Shown one piece after another: positions 50,258 through 57,814 of a stretch of DNA of 64,000 bases (position 1 is the first letter of the stretch; each line of letters opens with the position of its first letter). Under the pieces are notes generated by a model. It was not told the origin of the DNA and did no database searches. It saw nothing but the letters and a program-made list of their open reading frames with translations. A program made the translations under genes and the position numbers. Origin of the DNA: Alistipes senegalensis JC50. GTDB lineage: Bacteria > Bacteroidota > Bacteroidia > Bacteroidales > Rikenellaceae. The stretch lies in contig NZ_CP102252.1 of NCBI RefSeq assembly GCF_025145645.1, forward strand, positions 1,426,001 to 1,490,000, read 5' to 3'.

Positions 50258-51469
50258 ATGGAAAAGAAGAAAGTGGTTCTGGCGTTCAGCGGAGGTCTGG
50301 ACACCTCGTTTTGCGTAAAATACCTCTCCGAGGAGAAGGGGTACGACGTTTACACGGCGATCGCCAACACGGGCGGATTCTCGAAGCCCGAACTCGAAAA
50401 GATCGAACGGCGCGCCGTGGAACTCGGCGCCGCGGCCCACGCCACGCTCGACATCGAACAGGAGTACTACGAGAAGAGCATCCGCTACATGGTCTTCGGC
50501 AACATCCTGCGCAACGGAACCTATCCCATTTCGGTGAGCTCGGAGCGAATCTTCCAGGCCATCGCCATCATCGAATACGCCAAGAAGATCGGCGCCGACG
50601 CCGTCGCCCACGGTTCGACGGGCGCGGGCAACGACCAGGTGCGCTTCGACCTGACATTCCAGATCCTCGCCCCCGAGATCGAGATCATCACCCCGACGCG
50701 CGACATGACCCTGACGCGCGAATACGAGATCGACTACCTGCGCAAGCACGGCATCACGGCCGACTACAAGAAGATGGAGTACTCGATCAACAAGGGGCTG
50801 TGGGGCACCTCGATCGGCGGCAAGGAGACCCTCCATTCGGAGCAGACGCTTCCCGAAGAGGCTTATCCCAGCCAGATCACGGCCGAGGGCGAAGAGCGGC
50901 TGAAACTCACCTTCGAGCAGGGCGAGCTGGCGGCGGTCAACGGCAAACCCTATGCGGATAAAGTCGAGGCCATCCGCGCCGTGGAGGCCATCGGTTCGAA
51001 ATTCGGCATCGGCCGCGACATGCACATCGGAGACACGATTATCGGCATCAAGGGCCGCGTGGGATTCGAGGCCGCCGCGCCGATGCTCATCATCGCCGCG
51101 CACAAGATGCTCGAAAAGCACACACTGACCAAATGGCAGATATACTGGAAGGATCAGGTCGCCACGTGGTACGGAATGTTCCTCCACGAGGCGCAGTACC
51201 TCGAGCCCGTGATGCGCGACATCGAGGCCATGCTCCTCTCCTCGCAGCGCAACGTCACGGGAACCGTGGAGCTGATCCTCCGCCCGCGCAACTACACGCT
51301 CGTGGGCGTGGAGTCGACGTACGACCTCATGAAGACCGACTTCGGAGAGTACGGAGAGGTCAACAAGGCCTGGACGGCCGATGACGTGAAGGGTTTCACG
51401 AAGATCCTCGGCAACCAGATCAAGATCTACTACAACGTCCAGAAACGTAACGGAAAGAAGGAGCAATGA
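50258..51469 (+). CDS. argG: Argininosuccinate synthase
   Basis: Joins citrulline and aspartate using ATP, 403 residues. The PP-loop AFSGGLDTSFCVKYL, the HGSTGAGNDQVRFDL motif and the SINKGLWGTSIGG segment are diagnostic. The stop overlaps the argC start by four bases (ATGA). Confidence 0.97.
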   Translation: MEKKKVVLAFSGGLDTSFCVKYLSEEKGYDVYTAIANTGGFSKPELEKIERRAVELGAAAHATLDIEQEYYEKSIRYMVFGNILRNGTYPISVSSERIFQAIAIIEYAKKIGADAVAHGSTGAGNDQVRFDLTFQILAPEIEIITPTRDMTLTREYEIDYLRKHGITADYKKMEYSINKGLWGTSIGGKETLHSEQTLPEEAYPSQITAEGEERLKLTFEQGELAAVNGKPYADKVEAIRAVEAIGSKFGIGRDMHIGDTIIGIKGRVGFEAAAPMLIIAAHKMLEKHTLTKWQIYWKDQVATWYGMFLHEAQYLEPVMRDIEAMLLSSQRNVTGTVELILRPRNYTLVGVESTYDLMKTDFGEYGEVNKAWTADDVKGFTKILGNQIKIYYNVQKRNGKKEQ

Positions 51470-52428
51470 TCCGCGCGGGCATCATCGGAGGGGCCGGATA
51501 CACGGCCGGGGAGCTGATCCGTCTGCTGGTGAACCACCCGCAGGTGGAGATCGCCTTCGTACACAGTACCTCGAACGCCGGGAACCTCCTCACGGAGGTA
51601 CACGCGGGGCTGGAGGGCGAGACGTCGATGCGCTTCTGCGCGGAGTACGACCTCGCGGCCGCCGACGTGGTCTTCCTCTGCTCGGCGCACGGACAGAGCC
51701 GCACGTGGCTGGCGGAGCAGACGCTTCCCGAGGGGCTGCGGATCATCGACCTGGCGCAGGATTTCCGCGACGAGTCGGAGGGCTTCGTCTACGGGCTCCC
51801 GGAGATGAACCGCGAGCGCATCCGCACGGCGCGTCGCGTCGCCAACCCCGGGTGCTTCGCCACGGCGATCCAGCTGGCGCTGCTGCCGCTGGCCGCAGCG
51901 GGGCTGTTGCAGGACGAGGTGCACGTGACGGCGGTCACCGGATCGACGGGCGCGGGCGTAAAGCCCTCGGCCACGACCCATTTCAGCTGGCGGGCGTCGA
52001 ACATTTCGGTCTACAAGGCTTTCACGCACCAGCACCTGATCGAGATCGGGCGCAACCTGCGGCTGCTGGAGCCGTCGTTCGACCGCGCGGTGAACTTCGT
52101 GCCGATGCGCGGGGACTTCACGCGGGGCATTCTGGCGAGCGTCTACACGGCGTGTCCGCTCGACGGCGAGGCCGTACGGAAGCTCTACGCCGGTTTCTAC
52201 GCCCCGGCGGCGTTCACTCGTGTCACGGACTGCGGCGTGGACCTGAAACAGGTGGTGAACACCAACAAGGCGTTGCTGCACACGGCCGTCTACGACGGTA
52301 AAGTGCACGTCGTCTCGGCGATCGACAACCTGCTGAAAGGCGCCTCGGGGCAGGCCGTGCAGAACATGAACCTGATGTTCGGGCTCGACGAGAAGGAGGG
52401 CCTGCGACTCAAAGCAAGTGCATTTTAA
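51466..52428 (+). CDS. argC: N-acyl-gamma-glutamyl-phosphate reductase
   Basis: Reduces the acylated glutamyl phosphate to the semialdehyde with NADPH, 320 residues. GIIGGAGYTAGELIRLL is the dinucleotide motif, NPGCFATAIQLAL carries the catalytic Cys and the His lies in PMRGDFTRGI's neighbourhood. Overlaps argG by four bases; argD starts one base after the stop. Confidence 0.96.
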   Translation: MIRAGIIGGAGYTAGELIRLLVNHPQVEIAFVHSTSNAGNLLTEVHAGLEGETSMRFCAEYDLAAADVVFLCSAHGQSRTWLAEQTLPEGLRIIDLAQDFRDESEGFVYGLPEMNRERIRTARRVANPGCFATAIQLALLPLAAAGLLQDEVHVTAVTGSTGAGVKPSATTHFSWRASNISVYKAFTHQHLIEIGRNLRLLEPSFDRAVNFVPMRGDFTRGILASVYTACPLDGEAVRKLYAGFYAPAAFTRVTDCGVDLKQVVNTNKALLHTAVYDGKVHVVSAIDNLLKGASGQAVQNMNLMFGLDEKEGLRLKASAF

Positions 52429-52429
52429 G

Positions 52430-53554
52430 ATGGAATTATTCAACGTATATTCGCTATATCCGATCGAACCCGTCCGGGGCCGGGGCTGCTTCGTCTACGA
52501 CGAGGCGGGCACCGAGTATCTCGACCTCTACGGCGGCCACGCCGTGATCTCGATCGGGCATGCGCAGCCCGACTACGTACGGGCCGTGCAGGAGCAGGTC
52601 GCACGCCTCGGGTTCTATTCGAACTCGGTGGAGAACACGCTCCAACGGACACTCGCCGAAAAACTCGGGCGCATCTCGGGTTACGACGACTACCGCCTCT
52701 TCCTCTGCAACTCGGGGGCCGAGGCCAATGAAAACGCCCTGAAACTGGCGTCGTTCCACACGGGCCGCAGCAAGGTGCTGGCCATCTCGAAGGCTTTCCA
52801 CGGCCGCACGTCGGGAGCCGTCGCCGTAACGGACAACCCCGCGATTCAGTCGCCCTTCAACCGCACCCCCAACGTGGAGTTCACGCCGCTGAACGACCTC
52901 GAAGCCGCCCGGCAGAAACTTGCGACGCGGGAGTTCGCGGCGGTGATCGTCGAGGGCATCCAGGGCGTGTCGGGCATCCACTGCCCCACGGACGAATTTC
53001 TGCGCGGGCTGCGCGAAGCGGCCACCGAAACCGGGACGCAGCTGGTACTGGACGAAATCCAGTCGGGATACGGCCGCACGGGGCGGTTCTTCGCCCATCA
53101 GGCGGCGGGCATCCGTCCCGACCTCATCACCACGGCCAAAGGCATGGCCAACGGATTCCCGATCGGCGGCGTGCTGATCGCGCCCCATTTCGAGGCGCGT
53201 CCGGGACTGCTGGGAACCACCTTCGGAGGCAGCCACCTGGCCTGCGCGGCGGCGATCGCCGTGCTGGAGGTGATCGAACGCGACGGACTCGTGAAGAACG
53301 CCGCCGAAGTCGGCGAACACCTGCTGTCCGAACTGCACAAGATCGACGGGCTGAAAGAGGTGCGCGGACGCGGCCTGATGATCGGCATCGAGATCGACGG
53401 TTCGGGCTCGGAGCTCCGCAAGCGGCTGCTCTTCGAAAAACACATCTTCACCGGCGGGGCGGGAGCCTCGACCGTGCGGCTGCTGCCGGCGCTGTGCCTC
53501 ACGCACGAAATGGCGGAGCGCTTTTTGGCGGCATTCAAAGAGGTACTCGCATAG
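52430..53554 (+). CDS. argD: N-acyl-ornithine aminotransferase
   Basis: PLP enzyme converting the acylated semialdehyde to acylated ornithine, 374 residues. CNSGAEANENALKLAS, KAFHGRTSGAVAVT, LDEIQSGYGRTG and the Lys in ITTAKGMANGFPIGG that binds PLP are all present. Start at 52430 (MELFNVYSLYPIEP); a GTG four codons upstream is inside argC and less likely. A 133-base spacer with a hairpin element follows. Confidence 0.96.
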   Translation: MELFNVYSLYPIEPVRGRGCFVYDEAGTEYLDLYGGHAVISIGHAQPDYVRAVQEQVARLGFYSNSVENTLQRTLAEKLGRISGYDDYRLFLCNSGAEANENALKLASFHTGRSKVLAISKAFHGRTSGAVAVTDNPAIQSPFNRTPNVEFTPLNDLEAARQKLATREFAAVIVEGIQGVSGIHCPTDEFLRGLREAATETGTQLVLDEIQSGYGRTGRFFAHQAAGIRPDLITTAKGMANGFPIGGVLIAPHFEARPGLLGTTFGGSHLACAAAIAVLEVIERDGLVKNAAEVGEHLLSELHKIDGLKEVRGRGLMIGIEIDGSGSELRKRLLFEKHIFTGGAGASTVRLLPALCLTHEMAERFLAAFKEVLA

Positions 53555-53568
53555 GCGACAGCCGAAAG

Positions 53569-53628
53569 CCCCCGCCGAGGCGGGGGTTTGGGGGTGGGTC
53601 AGATTTGCGAACGCGGCTGCAAGCCGCG
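53569..53628. repeat. Intergenic hairpin element, copy B
   Basis: Hairpin I is CCCCCGCC/GGCGGGGG (53569-53586), the core is GGGTGGGTCAGATTTGC (53592-53608) and hairpin II is CGCGGCT-GCA-AGCCGCG (53612-53628). The core differs from the copy at 41985 by one base in 17 while the stems differ in sequence but keep pairing. It lies between argD and argF'. Confidence 0.65.
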
Positions 53629-53687
53629 ACAACGACCGACCGGAACGAGACCCGGACAGAAAAACAAATTGAAACGACCGTATTATT

Positions 53688-54644
53688 ATGGATAAATTTA
53701 CCTGCGTACAAGACATAGGCGACCTGCGTCAGGCCGTCGCCGAAGCGGAGGAGATCAAGCGCGACCGCTTCCAGTTCACGGGGCTGGGGCGCAACAAAAC
53801 GCTGCTGATGCTCTTCTTCAATTCGAGCCTCCGCACGCGGCTCTCGACCCAGAAGGCCGCCATGAACCTCGGGATGAACGTCATGGTCCTCGATGTCAAC
53901 CAGGGGGCCTGGAAGCTCGAAACCGAACGGGGCGTGGTGATGGACGGCGACAAGGCCGAACACCTGCTGGAGGCGATTCCCGTGATGGGGTCCTACTGCG
54001 ACGTGATCGGCGTGCGCTCGTTCGCGCGCTTCGCGGACAAGGCCGAGGATTACGAAGAACGCGTGCTGGAGCAGTTCATCCGCTACTCGGGACGCCCGGT
54101 CTTCTCGATGGAGGCCGCGACGCGCCATCCGCTGCAAAGTTTCGCCGACCTCATCACCATCGAGGAGTACAAGACCGTGGAGCGCCCGAAGGTCGTGATG
54201 ACCTGGGCCCCGCACCCCAACGCCCTGCCGCAGGCCGTGCCCAACTCGTTCGCCGAGTGGATGAACGCTGCGGACTACGATTTCGTCATCACCCACCCCG
54301 AGGGGTACGAGCTCGACCCGAAATTCGTCGGCACGGCCCGGGTGGAATACGACCAGCGCAAGGCCCTCGAAGGCGCCGACTTCGTCTATGCGAAGAACTG
54401 GGCCGCCTATGCGGACCCCAACTACGGCAAGGTGCTGTCGCGCGACCGCGCATGGACGGTGGACACCGAGAAGATGGCGCTCACGAACAACGCATACTTC
54501 ATGCACTGCCTGCCCGTCCGGCGCAACATGATCGTCACGGACGAGGTGATCGAATCGCCCCGTTCGCTGGTGATTCCCGAGGCCGCGAACCGCGAAATAT
54601 CGGCCCAGGTGGTGCTCAAACGACTGTTGGAGGGGCTGAAATGA
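53688..54644 (+). CDS. argF': N-succinyl- (or N-acetyl-) ornithine carbamoyltransferase
   Basis: Carbamoylates acylated ornithine instead of free ornithine, 318 residues. FFNSSLRTRLSTQKAA binds carbamoyl phosphate, and ATRHPLQSFADL, MTWAPHPNALPQAVPNSFAE and MHCLPVRRNMIVTDEV match the Bacteroides-type family closely. In the B. fragilis enzyme residue 90 is Pro, and acetyl-specific relatives have Glu at the matching site. Here it is Ala90 in DGDKAEHLLEAIP, which argues for succinyl-ornithine but is not the textbook residue. The stop overlaps the argB start. No promoter was recognised in the 133-base spacer before it. Confidence 0.93.
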   Translation: MDKFTCVQDIGDLRQAVAEAEEIKRDRFQFTGLGRNKTLLMLFFNSSLRTRLSTQKAAMNLGMNVMVLDVNQGAWKLETERGVVMDGDKAEHLLEAIPVMGSYCDVIGVRSFARFADKAEDYEERVLEQFIRYSGRPVFSMEAATRHPLQSFADLITIEEYKTVERPKVVMTWAPHPNALPQAVPNSFAEWMNAADYDFVITHPEGYELDPKFVGTARVEYDQRKALEGADFVYAKNWAAYADPNYGKVLSRDRAWTVDTEKMALTNNAYFMHCLPVRRNMIVTDEVIESPRSLVIPEAANREISAQVVLKRLLEGLK

Positions 54645-55417
54645 TGGAACGGATCACGGTCGTAAAGATCGGCGGCAACGTCATCGACAACCCCGCAGCG
54701 CTGAAACGCTTTCTGAAAGAGTTCGCCGCGCTGGAAGGTCCGAAAATCCTGATCCACGGCGGCGGGAAGCTGGCCACGCGGCTGGCCGAGCGGCTGGAGC
54801 TGAAAGTGCAGATGGTTGACGGGCGCCGCATCACCGACAAAGGAACGCTGGATGTGGTGACGATGGTCTACGCGGGGCTTATCAACAAGCAGGTCGTCGC
54901 AGGGCTTCAGGCCGCGGGATGCAACGCCCTCGGACTGTCGGGGGCCGACGGAAACGCCGTCACGGCCCGCCGCCGCAATCCGCATCCGGTGGACTACGGA
55001 TTCGTGGGCGACATCGAGCGGGTGGATTCGGAACTGCTGCGCCGGCTGCTGGAAGGGGGCATCACGCCCGTCTTCTCGGCCATCATGCACGACGGGAAAG
55101 GGACGCTGCTTAACTGCAACGCCGACAGCGTGGCTTCGGCCGTGGCGCTGGGAGCGGCGCAGATCGTCCCGACGGACTTGGTATTCTGCTTCGAGAAAGC
55201 CGGAGTCCTGCGCGACCCGGAGGACGACACGACGCTGATCCGCGAAATCACGGCAGCGACGTACGCCCCGCTCAAGGAGGACGGAACGGTGAGCAAGGGG
55301 ATGATCCCCAAGATCGAAAACGCCCTGAAAGCCATCGAGAAAGGCGTGCGGAGCGTCACGATCAAACATTCGGACAATTTACTGAACGATACGGGAACGG
55401 TGATCCGGAATTCGTAA
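54641..55417 (+). CDS. argB: N-acyl-glutamate kinase
   Basis: Phosphorylates the acylated glutamate, 258 residues. VKIGGNVID, ILIHGGGKLATRLAERL, DGRRITDKGTLDVV, AGCNALGLSGADGN and NCNADSVASAVALGA are diagnostic of ArgB. Start taken at the first of two adjacent ATGs; it overlaps the argF' stop by four bases. It has no N-terminal helix of the arginine-sensitive type, so feedback inhibition by arginine is not evident. Confidence 0.94.
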   Translation: MMERITVVKIGGNVIDNPAALKRFLKEFAALEGPKILIHGGGKLATRLAERLELKVQMVDGRRITDKGTLDVVTMVYAGLINKQVVAGLQAAGCNALGLSGADGNAVTARRRNPHPVDYGFVGDIERVDSELLRRLLEGGITPVFSAIMHDGKGTLLNCNADSVASAVALGAAQIVPTDLVFCFEKAGVLRDPEDDTTLIREITAATYAPLKEDGTVSKGMIPKIENALKAIEKGVRSVTIKHSDNLLNDTGTVIRNS

Positions 55418-55438
55418 TTCAAAATTCACAATTCAGAA

Positions 55439-56515
55439 TTGGATAAAGCTGTCACAGATGCCGTCGAGCTGCTGAAAAGGCTGATCGCAACGCCCTCGCT
55501 CTCGCGCGACGAAGCACGCACCGCGGAGCTGATCGCGGGATACCTCGCGGAGCACGGCGCCGTGCCCGAACGGCTTGCGAACAACGTCTGGGTGCGTTCG
55601 GAGGGATTCGATCCGGCGCGTCCGACGCTGCTTCTGAACTCGCACCACGACACGGTGCGTCCGGCGGCTTCGTACACCCGCGATCCGTTCGTGCCGACGG
55701 TCGAGGGCGACCGCCTCTACGGCCTCGGAAGCAACGACGCGGGAGCTTCGGCGGTATGTCTGATACAGACGTTCCTGACCTTCCGGAAGAGGGAGCTGCC
55801 TTTCAACCTCGTGCTGGCCGTCTCGGCCGAGGAGGAGTGCATGGGCGAGCACGGCATGCGGGCCCTGCTGCCCGCGCTGGGCAGGATCGACATGGCGCTG
55901 GTCGGCGAACCGACCGGCATGCAGGCCGCCGCAGGAGAACGGGGGCTGGTGGTGCTGGACTGCACGGCGCACGGCAAAAGCGGCCATGCGGCCCGCGGCG
56001 AGGGGGTCAACGCCCTCTACATCGCGCTGGAAGACATCGCGCGGCTGCGTTCGTTCCGCTTCGAGCGGGAATCGGAGCTGCTGGGTCCGGTCGGAATCGC
56101 GGTGACGCAGATCGAGGCCGGGACGCAACACAATGTGGTGCCCGACACCTGCCGCTTCGTCGCGGACATCCGCACGACGGACGCCTACACCAACGAGGAG
56201 ACGGTCGAAATCCTGCGGGCGGCCATCCGGTCGGACGCCGTGCCCCGTTCGACGCGCATCCGGGCCTCGGCGCTCGGAGCGGAACATCCGCTGATGCGGG
56301 CGGCCCGGGCCGCAGGGCGCACTTCTTACGTGTCGCCCACGACATCGGACATGGCGCTGATGCCCTTTCCGTCGCTCAAAATGGGCCCCGGACAGTCGTC
56401 GCGCTCGCACACGGCGGACGAATTCGTGCTTCTGACGGAGATCGCGGAGGGAATCGCCGTCTACGAAAACTACATCGAAAAATTAGCTTTGGAATATGGC
56501 AAAACTTTGGGATAA
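55439..56515 (+). CDS. argE: M20-family deacylase, N-acyl-ornithine/citrulline deacylase
   Basis: A 358-residue zinc peptidase-like enzyme that removes the acyl group, releasing citrulline in this pathway. Metal and catalytic residues are in LLNSHHDTV, GLGSNDAGAS, VSAEEECMGEHG and VGEPTGMQ, and KSGHAARGEGVN is in the dimerisation lid. The start must be TTG at 55439: an in-frame stop lies seven codons upstream and no ATG lies between. It is in the same frame as argB. Its 3' end overlaps argH by 20 bases. Confidence 0.88.
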   Translation: MDKAVTDAVELLKRLIATPSLSRDEARTAELIAGYLAEHGAVPERLANNVWVRSEGFDPARPTLLLNSHHDTVRPAASYTRDPFVPTVEGDRLYGLGSNDAGASAVCLIQTFLTFRKRELPFNLVLAVSAEEECMGEHGMRALLPALGRIDMALVGEPTGMQAAAGERGLVVLDCTAHGKSGHAARGEGVNALYIALEDIARLRSFRFERESELLGPVGIAVTQIEAGTQHNVVPDTCRFVADIRTTDAYTNEETVEILRAAIRSDAVPRSTRIRASALGAEHPLMRAARAAGRTSYVSPTTSDMALMPFPSLKMGPGQSSRSHTADEFVLLTEIAEGIAVYENYIEKLALEYGKTLG

Positions 56516-57791
56516 GGGGTTCGAACCCGACAAGATGATCGAGGAATACACCGTGGGCGACGACCGCGAACTGGACATGCGGCTGGCGCGCTACGACGTA
56601 GAAGGGTCGCTGGCCCATATCGCCATGCTGGAGAAGATCGGCCTGCTGACCGCCGAAGAGCTCTCGACGCTGACGGCGGGGCTCCGGGAGATCGCCGCGG
56701 AGATCGAAGCCGGACGCTTCGAGATCGAACCCGGCACGGAGGACGTGCATTCGCAGGTCGAACTGATGCTCACCCGCCGGCTGGGCGACGCGGGCAAGAA
56801 GATCCATTCGGGCCGTTCGCGCAACGATCAGGTGCTGGTGGACCTCAAACTGTTCCTGCGCGACGAGCTGCGGCAGACGGCCGACGCCGTGAAGGTAGTC
56901 TTCGACCGGCTGCAAGAGCTCAGCGAACGCTACAAAGCGGTGCTGATGCCGGGCTACACCCACCTGCAAATCGCCATGCCCTCGTCGTTCGGACTGTGGT
57001 TCGGGGCCTATGCCGAGACGCTCATCGACGACATGCGCCTGTTGGCCGCGGCGTGGCACATCGCCAATCAGAACCCGCTGGGATCGGCCGCCGGATACGG
57101 CTCGTCGTTCCCGCTCGACCGCACGATGACCACCCGCCTGCTGGGATTCGAGGCCCTGCACTACAACGTCGTGGCGGCGCAGATGAGCCGCGGCAAGAGC
57201 GAACGCGCCGCAGCGGCCGCCATCGCCGCCGTAGCCGCGACGATCGGCCGGCTGGCGATGGACGCCTGCCTGTTCATGAGCCAGAACTTCGGCTTCATCT
57301 CGCTGCCCGACGAGCTGACCACCGGGTCGAGCATCATGCCCCACAAGAAGAATCCCGACGTTTTCGAGATTATGCGCGGACGCTGCAACCGCCTGCAATC
57401 GGTGCCCAACGAAATCGCGCTGCTGACGACCAACCTCCCGGTGGGCTACCACCGCGATCTGCAACTGATGAAGGACATCCTCTTCCCGGCGACGACCGAG
57501 ATCAAACGGACGCTCCGGATGTGCGACTTCATGCTGGCGCACCTGCGCGTCAACGAGCACATCCTCGACGACCGGAAATACGACTACCTCTTCACGGTGG
57601 AGGATGTCAACCGGCTGGTGTTGCAGGGCACGCCCTTCCGCGAAGCCTACAAGGAGGTGGGCATGGCCGTGCAAAAGGGCGCATACACCCCCACCCGCGA
57701 GGTGCACCACACCCACGAAGGCAGCATCGGCAACCTCTGCACCGCCGAAATCCGGCAGAAGATGGAACGCGTGCTGGAAGAATTCGTCTGA
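56496..57791 (+). CDS. argH: Argininosuccinate lyase
   Basis: Cleaves argininosuccinate to arginine and fumarate, 431 residues. HSGRSRNDQVLVDLKLFLR, GYTHLQIAMPSSFGLWF and the signature TTGSSIMPHKKNPDVFEIMR (catalytic Ser loop) are present. Overlaps the deacylase gene by 20 bases; last arginine gene of the cluster. Confidence 0.97.
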   Translation: MAKLWDKGFEPDKMIEEYTVGDDRELDMRLARYDVEGSLAHIAMLEKIGLLTAEELSTLTAGLREIAAEIEAGRFEIEPGTEDVHSQVELMLTRRLGDAGKKIHSGRSRNDQVLVDLKLFLRDELRQTADAVKVVFDRLQELSERYKAVLMPGYTHLQIAMPSSFGLWFGAYAETLIDDMRLLAAAWHIANQNPLGSAAGYGSSFPLDRTMTTRLLGFEALHYNVVAAQMSRGKSERAAAAAIAAVAATIGRLAMDACLFMSQNFGFISLPDELTTGSSIMPHKKNPDVFEIMRGRCNRLQSVPNEIALLTTNLPVGYHRDLQLMKDILFPATTEIKRTLRMCDFMLAHLRVNEHILDDRKYDYLFTVEDVNRLVLQGTPFREAYKEVGMAVQKGAYTPTREVHHTHEGSIGNLCTAEIRQKMERVLEEFV

Positions 57792-57814
57792 AACCAATCC
57801 AAACGGACCATGTT

